From Nemertoderma westbladi (lineage: Eukaryota > Xenacoelomorpha > Nemertodermatida > Nemertodermatidae): a stretch of DNA of 34,398 bases. The notes beneath the pieces are model-generated. The model did no database searches, was not told the DNA's origin, and saw nothing but the letters and a program-made list of their open reading frames with translations. The translations under genes were made by a program, and so were the position numbers. The DNA is taken from NCBI GenBank assembly GCA_032718475.1, contig JAUCBJ010003191.1:1-34398 (forward strand), written 5' to 3'. Within the stretch, counting starts at the first letter, position 1. Each line of letters opens with the position of its first letter. Shown here one piece after another: positions 9,416 through 20,034 of this stretch.

Positions 9416-12400
9416 CACACACACTTAAGCGGTGGGGCCCATCGCACAGCACACATTTGGGCTTGATGTTACTTACTTTAACATGTGCTGTGTGGTGCAC
9501 GTTCGTTCTTTCCTCGGGCTTTCTCACCTGAATTCTTTTGGGAGACGTAGGATGAGTTTTTCTTACCTGTTCTCTCCTGTCATTGGTTCGAGACTTGAAT
9601 TTACTTACCTGGTCTTTAGGCGTTTTATTGACATAATAAGATCTTTCAGTGTCTTTCCCGCTATCCTCTCCTTGAGAAGTCTGGCTTTCGCCGTCGTCTG
9701 TATAACACACTGGTGTTACCCTTCTCCTAGAAACGGGTTTCTCACTTACCTTGTTTTCCAGTGTCTTCTCTCTGGACTGCCTTAGGAGCTGTAATTTCAC
9801 TTCTCCATCTAAGAATGACATGAGATCAGCCATGGTAGGGTCTCGTCGTTGTTGTTCCATCATATATAACACTTTCTTGTCCCAGCGTGTACCTACTCCA
9901 CCCTTGGGCAAAGTAGATGCTAAGGCTCCTACAACCATAGAATTCTGGTATTCATGAGACTTACCTAGCCAATCTAATTGTCTACAGATCTCCTGAATCT
10001 CATCGGAAAACTCTATAATCCCGCTGCTAAGAAACTTTCGGGGCGCCATTAATTTTGCATACAAATACCTAGCTATGTTATTCCTATTACCATACCTGAT
10101 GTTTAGTGTATCCCAAACTTGTCTTAATCCGTCTGGATGTCCAATAAACTTTAACGCCATTAACTTGGGAGATCCTTCCAAGCACTCAATGAGGAATCTA
10201 AGTTTCTCTCCATTAGATAGCACAGAGTTCTGTATGTTATCTTTGTAATATTCATTAAAAGGTAACCATTTCATCTCATCTCCATTGAACTTGACGATCT
10301 CTCCCACCTTTACCGCTTGCTGGGCTTCGGTTCTAGCCATTTGACGCGTAAAACTTTCTTGGGCCATCGTGTTATTTAATATCGAGTTATCGGTATATAA
10401 ATTTCTCGGATTATGATCCGGTCTATAGGGAATATCATTATCAACAGATCTATAATTACCCTTAATAGGGTTCACTATAGGAGTTTCTACTTCGCTAGCA
10501 GTATAGATGCGTGTAGGCTCCACACCTTGCGCATGAGATACTTCAGACCTAACAGGTTGACACATTGTTACAGGGGGTGGTGGTATACCCTTTTGTGTAT
10601 TTACTAATTTATCGCGTTCTAGCGCGATACTTTGCTGCACTTCTTGCAACTCTAGCCTACTTTCCCTTACTGTGCCCTTGAATTGCTGAACGGTCTCCTG
10701 CATCTGTCCGAGCAGGAGATCCATCCCCCGTCGTCTCTCATCCACCCATTCGACCGCCGAAGCGGGATTCGCCAACGTTGTAGCGGGCGGATGAGGGACA
10801 ACGGGCGACAAATCATGAATATTTCGCTCGGAGTCCAGGGCATGAACTGTCTCATGGGCTGTTCTGCTGGGCACAGGTAGCTTAGTACTGTGCAAAGGGA
10901 ATTTAGAGGTAGGTTCAGGGAGTACAGGTGTCTCTACCACCGAAAGGGTAGCTTCGAGAACAGGCCTAATTATTTCAGGCTCATCTACTATAGTAGGGAG
11001 TCTCTCTATTGTAATTATTTGGTCTGTGGGTTCTGTACTACCTAAGTTGGTGTTATTTAGTTGCCTTCTAACAGCTGGAGGCAAATCAGGCAATTTCTGA
11101 CGGTGGGATGTTCTTTTACGTCTGCTTAGCTGAGATCTATTTCCTTTGCCTTCAGTATCGGTGGTATCGCCTTCCTCAGATGATGTATATCCCTGTCTTT
11201 TGGGAGTAGATCGATTCATCATCTGCATATTACTAGCTGTTAACTGTTTATTTATGCAGTCTTGATTCTCCTGAATATTTTCCAATTCTAATTGGGCGAT
11301 CTCTTCAGCCGCTATCCGCTCTGCTTCTGCCGCTGCCATTGCCGCTTTTCTTTCCATTTCGGCTGCTTTTCTTTTCGCTTCTGCCTCTGCCGCTGCCGCT
11401 TTTCTTTTCGCTTCTGCCTCTGCCGCTGCTGCTGCCGCTTTTCTTTCCATTTCGGCTGCTTTACTTTCCTCTTCGGCTGCTTTCCTTTCGGCTTCTGCAG
11501 CTGCTACTGCTGCTTTCTTTCTGTCTTCTATGCGTTTTTTCTTCACCTTTTCTTCTTGGTCTCTAGCGATGCGGAGTTGTTCATCGAATTTAGCTTGGTT
11601 CGCCGCTAACCTATCCACGTCGATGGCGTCAAGCACACGCTGTGCTCCTTCACTATTAGGGTTAAGTCCATCCAACCTTCTCCTCAACTCTTCATCACCT
11701 AAGAAACGTTGATAGTCTGACAGATAGATATCAATGGCATCCCTCTTATGCGGGTTCTCTGCCGTCGTTTCACTTTCCACTTGGGAAAAAGTAGCGTCTG
11801 TTGATTCTCCATGGGTTGAGCGCTCCTCCAGCTGAGCTTTCCACTGAGCCGTTCCTTGAACTTGGAGACTCACCCGTTGAAACCAAGTCTTTACGGCAAC
11901 TTGCAACGACGTGTCTTGTCTTCTTTTAGAAGCCTCCTCAAAGGCCGATAAGATTAGCCTAATTCGCAGAATTCTTTCTCTAACTTGATAAAGCAGTTGT
12001 CCCTGCTCTTGAGGTCCTTGAGGTTGTTGAAACAGTTGTTCTTTTACTCGCTCCATAGAGCTGAAGAATCCCTGTGCGTATCTGGCTGCGGACCTCTTCC
12101 ACATAGCTGGATCGATGGTTTCCTTGGCTACTCCCATCCGGTGTATGTCTTCCCAGGCAGCTTCTGATAAATCAAACGGGAGTCCGGGTCCGGGGAAGTT
12201 CCATTGCGACTCGACCATAGACTTCAGTTCTTCCCTTGTGTATCCCTCATAACTATCTTTAGTTGATCGCTTACTTCTCGCCCAATCGATCTGGTGTTCT
12301 TCCACCGCAATCAATAACCTAGTGAGTACGGCTGCAGGAAGGATGAGAAGGGGATCCGAATAAACCGCATCCGTCATCCTTGCTCCGCGCTCGGGTGTCA

Positions 12401-12723
12401 GCTCTACAGTATCCTCACTACTGGAGCTGTCGGGCCGCTGAGAAATAAGTTCGTGGCTCGCGGGTTGTTGCTGTTCCGCTGCTTCTTGGTCCTGCTTGAC
12501 CTGAGCTCGAGTGCCTATGATAGACCTACGATGTTGGACTAGCCTAGGGTCTGAGATTACTACAGTAGGGATGGGCCTTTCTTACAGCAGGAGGTGACTT
12601 AGACTTGGATCTAGGATGTTCTATACTTGGATCTGGGTCACTGATCTTTTTAAGACACTGTCTAACAGTCATTCTAACACTATCTAGGAGACTATCCGAC
12701 AGTGATTGGGTTGTGTCAGACAT
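9399..12723 (-). pseudogene. Gag protein of BEL element 1 (frameshifted near the N-terminus)
   Basis: The main frame runs 992 residues from 12377. Residues about 262-372 form a long Ala/Glu/Lys helix, 695-867 match the DUF1759-type Gag region (VKFNGDEMKWLPF...), and C975-C978-H982-C987 form a CX2CX3HX4C zinc knuckle typical of BEL/Pao. The 992-residue ATG is probably not the start: the frame is open well upstream, and an ATG at 12721-12723 begins a Gag-like N-terminus in another frame. A one-base shift near 12560-12590 separates the two, and the upstream frame stops just after it. Gag would form the cytoplasmic particle that packages element RNA. The C-terminus is cut by the Pol deletion right after the knuckle. 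Confidence 0.85.
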
Positions 12724-12849
12724 GTTTGTTTACACAGTTGAATGCCTACGGCATAAATACAGTTAAAGCAAGTCTAGTAATTCAGTATCACTGTTAGCCT
12801 AATAATTAATTACCGATACTGCTACTCAGTGGAGCGTGATATATATATA

Positions 12850-13105
12850 ATATATTAGAATACCGGTATGCTTACAGTATATATAAGTATTATTACAGAC
12901 TAGGTTTGTCACAGAATGCCGGTAGGTACTTTTAGCACAAATATAAAAATATATAATAGGCCTATCGTGAATACCGGTATGCAGTTTACACTTATAGTGT
13001 ATATATATAAGTATAATTACAGACTAGAATTAATTACAGAATACCGGTATAATTTCAGCCTATATTTATAAAAATAAAGATAATAAGCCTATTGTAAATA
13101 CCGGT
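12850..13105. repeat. About 130-bp tandem repeat in the leader of element 1
   Basis: Two units carry, in order, GAATACCGGTATGC, TATATAAGTAT(T/A)ATTACAGACTAG, ACAGAATRCCGGTA and AATAGGCCTAT/ATAAGCCTATT. A third ACCGGTAT opens a partial unit. The units are rich in the palindrome ACCGGT. Confidence 0.65.
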
Positions 13106-14061
13106 ATATCAATTATTTTAGAATAATTGAATTTCTGAATTTTAAGGGTTACTTGGTTACTTTAACTTACTTATTACCGTTATTTAAGCAGTAGTCCAAC
13201 TGATATTGAGACCTAATTGTTGTATGGCAGGCCTACTATTTATAAATCGTTTGAGTTGATTTATAATATATATATACCCGTTTAATGGGTTTTGTCAATG
13301 TTTGAAATAAATGTTATTATTTCTGGGGGAGTCACTACACATAAGCTGTGCGCTCTCAGTGGAGTGCTACTTGTTAGACACTAAAACAAATAATTCTAAT
13401 TTACCTAAGTTACTTAATACTACGAATTACGTACAATTCGGGTTGAGATTACAATCTCTAAATAAACACAAAAAATTTAATTACAAATACACAAATACAA
13501 ATTTTTAGGGTAATTTTACAAGAAGTCTACTAACCAGCCTAACAAAGGGTTAGAATATCTGGTTATTACAACGGACAGGTTACTACGGTATTTGAAAATA
13601 ATAAGTAGTAGTAAGTATACTGCGCTGTCCAGATAGGAAAATACCACCGTCTGACGACCTATAGCCGTATCGCTATAGGTACTACGTTATGTATCACGGA
13701 GTGTTCCTACCCAGAAGTTAATTACCGCGGTCTACCAGAACCAACGTGCCTATTAACCAATTTACAACACAAATATACTGCCTACACACTAATCACCCTC
13801 GGAAAGTACTGTACACTAAACCCTAAATTAGGTACAAGTACTTGTACAACAAATAATCAGTAGTTAAAAATACTTGAACAGCTAAAAGAACCACGGTATC
13901 TGCCAGAGTGACCAAAGCATAAAATCTCCAGTCTTTACCTACGCCGAGCAGCCCTGATGTAGTACCGGGGTTAGTTTAACTATAACGGTATGTATAACAA
14001 ACACAATTACTGTAGGAATAAACTTGGGGATATGAATGTTGCGAATAATCGCATAAACTCT
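13106..14061. other. Non-coding leader of element 1
   Basis: A/T-rich sequence between the Gag start and the 5' LTR, with only short chance frames. No recognisable site was seen. With the adjacent arrays it makes a leader of about 2.2 kb, long for this class. Confidence 0.5.
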
Positions 14062-14641
14062 GAATAATAAATATTACGCTACGCGTACAAACTACTCAAA
14101 CAAAATGCAGACCAAATACTGACAGGCTACTATCAAGCCTAAACAAACTACGGTATATGCAGACTCTGAAATGATTAGTTAGTATGCGTTCTAACCCAGT
14201 AGTACGACTTATTCTTTCACAGGGGGTTTACCTCACAGCACTTGAAGCCCCTACTTTCCTAACTTAGCACTTTATCAGACAGATGCTCTATACACACCGA
14301 AATTTCCTCAAACCCAACAACAGCCAGACAACTATCCAGCCTACAAATTATCTAAATAAAATTATACGCTACCCGTACAGACTACACAAACAAAGTACAG
14401 ACCAAACGATGGCAGACTACTATCAAGCCCAAATACACTACAGTATATGCAGACTCCGAAATGATTAGTTAGTATGCGTTCTAACCCAGTAGTACGACTT
14501 ATTCTTTCACAGGGGGTTTACCTCACAGCACTTGAAGCCCCTACTTTCCTAACTAGCACTTCATCGGACAGATGCTCTACACACACTGCAATCCATTCAG
14601 ACTTAACAACAGTTAGACAACAGTCAAGCCTACAAATTATC
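14062..14641. repeat. 290-bp tandem duplication in the leader of element 1
   Basis: Two copies (about 14062-14351 and 14352-14641) share ACGCTAC(G/C)CGTACA, GCAGACTC(T/C)GAAATGATTAG and a long, almost unchanged core from GTATGCGTTCTAACCCAG to CCCCTACTTTCCTAACT, then diverge more. The core is much better conserved than the flanks. Confidence 0.8.
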
Positions 14642-14906
14642 TGTACAATCTGAGCAGGCTTACACGCCTTCTGCTCAATACTGGCTTACAAATAAATAAA
14701 ACTGACAGAAATAGGCCTAAGTAAAATCCCAATAAAAACCAGGCGTCCCCGATTAATTATTAAGACCTCCTGGTATATAATAATCAAATCGAATAATACT
14801 GCTGTACCTGTACTGTAAGTACCGGTTCGGATGATCAGGCAGTCAGGCCTACTGGTTACAGCAGTACAGGTTACCGTACGACCAGTACCGGTACTTTAGA
14901 CTTGAT

Positions 14907-14924
14907 TGCTTACGCCGCAATCCA
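14907..14924 (-). other. Candidate primer binding site of element 1
   Basis: On the minus strand TGGATTGCGGCGTAAGCA begins with TGG, as a tRNA 3' end requires, 17 nt inside the 5' LTR. The matching tRNA was not identified and the gap from the LTR is larger than usual, so this is tentative. Confidence 0.25.
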
Positions 14925-14941
14925 GAAGCAATATCTGTTAT

Positions 14942-16099
14942 TGTTTGCGCTTTTAAGACCTTTGACAGTTTAACCTGCCAAATTAGGATGTCTTTTGGAT
15001 GATATATAGTCTTTAGCCTATGACGAGTATTTGATACACTACATTAGCCGAAGCCAGTCTATGCGCAATCATTCACCCGCTGGATATACCCGGGAGACTG
15101 AATTCGGAAGCTTAATGATTGATGGTGTAAGCCTACTGTATTATTCGACTGATCGTAATATATAATCTCTGACAAATATTATTCACTTTCGGGAAATATT
15201 AACAGTTCCTTTAGGACGTGGCGCTCTAAATATGTAAACAGAGTTATGACTTAAACTAGACACAACGAAAAGGCTATAGATTCACGTATATGGCGCATTC
15301 TTTAGGAGATGCTTTGTTATCAGTCACAATCATACACAATGCTGCACAATGCTGCACACCAATCTGCCGACCTTCACTAATTTTAGTCACATACAAAGAG
15401 AATAACAGACAATACATGTAGGGCCTATAAAATAGCATTAGATTCACTTCAAACCACTTAACATAGGTCGCAATCGTTTATCTGTAACCGGTCTCTCTAA
15501 CCTTTAGTATATCAAGAAGGTTGGGTGTCTGACTATTGATCAGTATTCCAAATATAATCTTCCATCAACAAATATAATGAATAACCGACAGCAAAAGCAG
15601 TAATGTTAAGTAAGATATGCATGATATGTTTAGTAAGCATTGATAAGGTAACTCGATAACAGATATACGTTCTATAATTAAGCCTACTAATGTAAGACTA
15701 AAGACTGAAACACGGAGGTGCCAAAAGCCGGTGTTCTTAGGCTCTGGGCAAAAACATAACACTGAATTCCTGAGTTTCTGTATCCACCTCCAACACAGAG
15801 ACAAAAAACGCTCTGATTGGTCGACCGAACAACGAGAGAACAAAGAAACAAAGAAATGTCGACGTGGCAATATCAGCTGTTAGCCGTCGTCATGGTAGCG
15901 ACACTGTTTTCAAGAGTATCGAGCTTATTGCGTCACGAAATTGCGGATTATGTCCTCTAAAGTACAAATACAGAAGAAATGGCTTTTATGTCCTCTAAAA
16001 CACCAGTACAGCAAGGACACGGCCTTTTTATGCCTGGTAAACCAACCACAGAGTACTTTACGGGGATAATAACCGGCTAATTACGCAAAAGCTTTTACA
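14942..16099 (-). repeat. 5' LTR of BEL element 1
   Basis: 1158 bp, TG...CA, nearly identical to 5956-7114. It should hold the element promoter, but no TATA box or initiator can be named with confidence. A doubled CACAATGCTG near 15335 is present in both LTRs. Confidence 0.92.
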
Positions 16100-16104
16100 T
16101 AGGT
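16100..16104. repeat. Target site duplication TAGGT, right copy
   Basis: Matches 5951-5955 and fixes the right boundary of element 1. Confidence 0.85.
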
Positions 16105-16386
16105 GCACCCCTTTACGGGGTAAATGGTTTTATTACTTATTATTAATTCGATTTAAAAGCCTATTATAGTCATGATCATAGGAGTGCGTTAATAACATTT
16201 AAATTAAATATTAAAATATATAATAAAGGGTATAAAATTGGAGAAAAGCGAGTTAAAAAAGGGGCGATTTATTTATTGCAGGTTTCCAGTTGTCCAGGGG
16301 CCGGATTTAGAGTGGCGGGTGGCCTGGGGCCGGGTCAGTGGTTTGTTTGGGTGGGTGGGTGGGGGGGGGGGGGGGGGGGGGGGGGG

Positions 16387-16869
16387 TTGGTTGTACGGCC
16401 CTGGTTGTCGTAGGGGCGGGCATGAGTCGCTGTTAAATACATGATAAATGTAAGTAGGTGAACCCCCGCAGTATTTGAAGGTGCAAAAAAAAAGCAAACA
16501 GTCGGCCGAAGCCGGAGGCGACCCGAAGGCTCCTCTTTCGATAGCTGCTACCCGAGGGTAGGGGTGGGCGCTACTCCTATCCCAAGATTTGCTCCCAGTT
16601 ATTTAACTGGTACTCATTTTATCGACCCCAGTGGATGAAAGGCTGAGTGGACCCTGGCGGGGCTGAACCTACAACCAATAGATTGCAGGCCCGGCGCTCA
16701 ACCAACTGAGCTACCCCGCCGTTAATGATTGCGGATTTTGATTTTGATTTTGATTTGCAGGTACAATCATCAGATAATTCGTGGAATTGTGTTTTAATGT
16801 TACATAGTTTCCAATGGAAGCCATGAACGGTTAATCTTGAAATTAAATGTCGCTTTCTTCGTCCGGCAG
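16387..16869 (-). repeat. LINE 3' end / tRNA-like chimeric repeat, copy 1 (5'-truncated)
   Basis: Nearly identical to 22133-22609, with the main difference one extra ATTTTG unit. In minus sense it runs: about 125 bp that read as the C-terminus of a LINE protein (RRKRHLISRLTVHGFHWKLC...DDCTCK), an (AAAATC)n tract, a tRNA-like block, a body with GGGTCGATAAAATGAGTACC, an A-rich piece, and finally the complement of a 26-base G-run (16361-16386). The longer copy continues into reverse transcriptase, so this one looks like a 5'-truncated LINE insertion. Confidence 0.75.
16656..16720 (-). repeat. tRNA-like SINE head, copy 1
   Basis: GGCGGGG and CCCCGCC pair as an acceptor stem, TAGCTCAGTTGGTTGAGC is a canonical D arm and A box, and GGTTCAGCCCC resembles a B box with one mismatch. 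At 65 nt, and without a proper anticodon stem, it is a SINE-type relic and not a functional tRNA gene. Confidence 0.8.
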
Positions 16870-17229
16870 ACCTGGTGAGTGTTACCCCCTGACACTAGCC
16901 TTGACTAGCTGTGTTCTCCCTGTGAGGTGGTTTGACCTCTCACTTCTCTCTGTGGCTTTAGGGCCTGTATCGCCCCCCCCCCCCCCGAGTTGGTTATGAG
17001 GCGAGATTATTATTGGTAATCTTGTATTGCCAACTATATTGGTAAAATTCCACTGGTCCCATTTTCGGGTGGATAATGCAAGGGAATTGAATCCGCTTAC
17101 ACCGTCCAAAGTCTCGTCCTCATGTCTCAGTCAATTAGTTCCCAGTCCCAGTAGCTAATTGGAAAAGGTTACATCTGACTACGGTATGTATATTATATTA
17201 TATACATTCGTTTGTACGGTGTGTCTACT
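16870..17229. other. Gene-free stretch
   Basis: No coding frame was recognised. It contains a C-run at about 16974-16986 and otherwise unremarkable sequence up to the degenerate Gag-like copy. Confidence 0.5.
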
Positions 17230-17990
17230 TCTCCGTCCACCAGATGTTGGGTATTATAATGCACCGATTCGCCCTTTTGCCCCGGGTGGCCTACAGGATC
17301 CTCTAAAGCAGTTTAAAGGCTCTCCTGTGGTTCAGAGGTCCTCCCATCAGTAGGAATGCCGTCGGCACCCTGCTGATGACCACAGCTATTAATAAGTTCA
17401 CTAACCCTATCATTGTCCAGTCCTCCTGTAAGAAATACTTCTCGTGGTATATCTTAATCGCTCCCTTTCGGAAGTGATACGACTCGTCCCTTCCTGTTCT
17501 CGTACTCCTCTCGGAACTTGTTCCACTATGTTGGCTTGTGGCACACGAGTCCCATCGACTGACCCATTGCCACTGCTACGTATTGTCCCCTTTTATCCAC
17601 CAATCCCAATCCATACGGTTTCGTCATAGCCATGTAGAGTACCTGCATATCCAGAAGATTCGGGGTGTTCAGTCCAATAATACTCCCCGCATCGTCGCGT
17701 ATCGCCGATCCAATCTTGATCATAGTCTTCGACCTCATCTGCACTGCATCCGGTATACGATTCAATTTTTGGTCCACAGCGTTACCCAATGACGGCGTCC
17801 TGTAGGTCCTGACTAATCATTGTTCGTGGATCTCCCTAAACTGATCTTGCAGCGCGTGTGCTTTCTGACTGTTTGGAAGTTGTTTGTAGTATTCCCTCGT
17901 CTTATTCTCTGGATGTCTCAACGTGAAATCCACTAGTAGTTATTTCTCACTCTTCTCCCACTTTCTCTTCTTGATTAGCTTCTCTGCCAT
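17230..17990 (-). pseudogene. Unidentified retroelement Gag-like gene, copy 1 (broken)
   Basis: Begins with ATG GCA GAG at 17988-17990, reads about 90 codons of basic and then mixed sequence, and enters a segment (LNTPNLLDMQVLYMAM...AVAMGQSMGLVCHKP) found again in the copy at 23780-25495. Further on LQEDWTMIG and PLNHRRAF match that copy. Nonsense codons lie at 17940-17942 (TAA), 17817-17819 (TGA) and 17526-17528 (TAG), and at least one frameshift follows. The zinc-knuckle half is missing. I do not recognise the family. The Gag-like call rests on the sister copy's CCHC knuckles. It keeps a single copy of a segment that is triplicated in the sister. Confidence 0.6.
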
Positions 17991-17999
17991 CCCGATTCT

Positions 18000-18720
18000 C
18001 CTCTCTCACCGAACTGGTGGTGGCTTGCAAAGGCTCAGTAGGGCAAGAGATAACTAAGTTCAGTTCTAATTAGTTTCAAATCAGTGATGGCCTACCCTCT
18101 ATCTACCTTTTGTTCAAATGTTCCCCCTTATGCGCCAATTCCGTAATTTTGTCCGTTGCCTTTCAACTATGTTTCTAGAACCTCCTAGTTCTCAGTTGCT
18201 ACGATTTTACTTTGCTGTATTCCTCAACTCACACCCCATCACCCATCTGCTACTCAATTACTATGTAAGTAATTCATCACTACTTGTTTACAGAAAATAC
18301 TAGCTACAACTTTCTTATTGTTATACAAGCTTCCTACCAGACAGCTTTCTGGGTCTGTAATAATACTCTAAGTCTGCACTACTCTGGGCTATGCGCTATA
18401 GTAGTCTAGTTCGTGCAGCCTACACGGTTTATTCTACTATGCCTACATATCCCCCTCAACTCCTAATGTGGCGCCCCCAGTGCCCACTATAGTATGTATT
18501 ACGTACTATTATTGGTCCCATTGATCCGGCATTGGTATTATTACATATGTTGACACATTGTGCCCATCAGACGTATGCAATGTGTACCCTTCTAATCCTC
18601 ACTGTGGTACTATGTACCCTTCTAATTCTCCTACAGTACATATTTTGTACTATTGGTCCGATTCATCCAGTAAGCAACCGAGGGTGGACTCTCTATAGCC
18701 GAGGGGCACTTGTATAATAA
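18000..18720 (-). repeat. 5' flank of Gag-like copy 1
   Basis: Parts match the flank of copy 2. GGCTTGCAAAGGCTCA and CAGTGATGGCCTACC (18025-18100) correspond to 26000-26080. A unit with CTACTATGCCTACATA and TGGCGCCCCCAGTGCCCAC (18430-18490) corresponds to the roughly 90-bp units near copy 2. Here that unit appears only once, so it gives the pre-expansion state. No coding frame. Confidence 0.55.
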
Positions 18721-18778
18721 CTAATAATCACGAACCCCCTCCTCTTATAATATACACGAAGTGGGGACTTCGCGCAGC

Positions 18779-19137
18779 ACGAAGTTGGCAGAGCCTTAGC
18801 GAATTGACACTGTTAGGGGGTAGGTCAATTTATGCAAATAGTCACGTTGGCCCTCTAGCGGCAGACTGGAGAACTGCAGATGGATTCGCCTCCTTTGAAA
18901 GTCACAGCTAATGGTCTAATACATATCTGCCAAGTTTCAGCTTAAACGGATTAAAAGCAAAGAAATGGGAGGGCATTTAATGTTTAGACATGTGGCCCTC
19001 TAGCGGGAGACCATTGCACTGATGGTGTCTGAAAGTCTCTCAAAAATCTCAACTTTTGCTCATATTGATACCTACAAATTTTCAACTTGGCAGCTTTAAA
19101 TCCGACAAAGTTATTAGCATGTCAAAATCGTAACGAC

Positions 19138-19182
<45 letters not shown>

Positions 19183-19247
19183 AACTATTTGCATAAATTG
19201 ACCCACCCCCTAACAGTGTCAATTCGCTAAGGCTCCGCCAACTTCGT
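18779..19247. mobile_element. MITE with 64-bp terminal inverted repeats
   Basis: The left arm, from ACGAAGTTGGC at 18779 to AAATAGT at 18842, returns as a near-perfect reverse complement at 19184-19247. The 340-bp interior has no transposase and carries two CCCTCTAGCGG-flanked blocks. A (GAC)n microsatellite (about 19133-19182) abuts the right arm. Weaker similarity of the ends continues outward (GGGGCGAGCCACG on the right, CGCGCAGCACG on the left). No target duplication could be fixed, so the superfamily is unknown. Confidence 0.75.
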
Positions 19248-19261
19248 GGCTCGCCCCATAA

Positions 19262-19330
19262 CTCTGTAGTAGTGAGTAGTAGTAGTAGTAATAGTAGTAG
19301 TAGTAGTAGTATATAAGTAGTAAGTAATAG
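19262..19330. repeat. (TAG)n microsatellite
   Basis: Imperfect TAGTAG array directly outside the MITE's right end. Confidence 0.8.
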
Positions 19331-20034
19331 TAAAGGAGATCGGTTTAAACCAAAGTGATAAAGTAACATTATTATATAACATAATCATATAGACAAAGTA
19401 GAATGAGATACAGATTCATAATTATTTTATCAAACTCATGTACTACTTACTTCAATGTGCCAATTGTAATAATAATTAAACATATTATTCCGATTTATCT
19501 GCGTTTGGCCCTATAAGATATTATGCTGAAGTGTTTTATATCAATATATCCATGCGAGTAAACAAGAAGTGAAGTAAATGTTTATTATTATAGTTTTAGA
19601 AATTGAATGATATACCCAAGATAGTGAAATAAATAATTTACCACAAATTGCCATTTGATCAGATATATCAAAGCGGTGTCTTTAGTATAATACCGTAATA
19701 GTATTAATTAACTCTGTTATACAATGTAAATATACTAAATCTACTTATAAATATATTATGAGCCCTACATTGTATATTTCTCCTACAGGTAGACAATGTA
19801 GATATTAAAACTTGATATAATTTGGTATAATGTATAACATATTACAAATAAGACTGAGGCAGCTAAACTATATTGCAAAGAAATCAAATATCCTAAAGTA
19901 ATATACTAGACCCTCCCTCCACCCTATAAATAGTGTTCACCACCTACCCCACCCACCGCCCTTATTACTTCATAATAATGAAAGATAGTACTGGCGCTCC
20001 GGTCACTCCGTTCCCTCCGCTGGGGGGGTTAAGT
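19331..20034. other. Gene-free A/T-rich stretch
   Basis: No coding frame, RNA gene or repeat boundary was recognised. It ends in a C-rich segment and a short G-run before the satellite. Confidence 0.5.

Larger units (their letters stand above)
5956..16099 (-). mobile_element. BEL/Pao LTR retrotransposon, complete ends, internally deleted (element 1)
   Basis: The element is 10.1 kb, bounded by long direct repeats (5956-7114 and 14942-16099) that run TG...CA and are flanked by TAGGT. Coding direction is minus, so 14942-16099 is the 5' LTR. Order in element sense: 5' LTR, 2.2-kb leader with tandem repeats, Gag with a DUF1759-type domain and zinc knuckle, a Pol fragment from the RNase H-integrase linker, a degraded third frame, polypurine tract, 3' LTR. 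Protease, reverse transcriptase, most of RNase H and integrase are absent. The LTRs differ by only a handful of bases plus one short block near 6560/15545, so insertion was recent. It can move only if enzymes come from a relative. Confidence 0.93.

Noticed and set aside
9432-12167. Several plus-strand frames opposite the BEL Gag
   Set aside because: They mirror the long minus-strand Gag frame; the Cys/Phe/Arg-rich one at 11292-11609 is the complement of the Ala/Glu/Lys repeat.
16238-16497. Gly-rich and Pro-rich frames over the G-run
   Set aside because: They are created by the homopolymer and lack conserved sequence on either side.
16656-16720. Functional tRNA gene
   Set aside because: Only 65 nt, with no proper anticodon stem and an imperfect B box, and it is embedded in a repeated unit; it is a SINE-type relic.
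18470-18490. TGGCGCC motif resembling a tRNA-Lys primer binding site (also in minisatellite A)
   Set aside because: It lies on the plus strand, opposite to the Gag-like genes, has no LTR end beside it, and the following bases do not continue the tRNA match.
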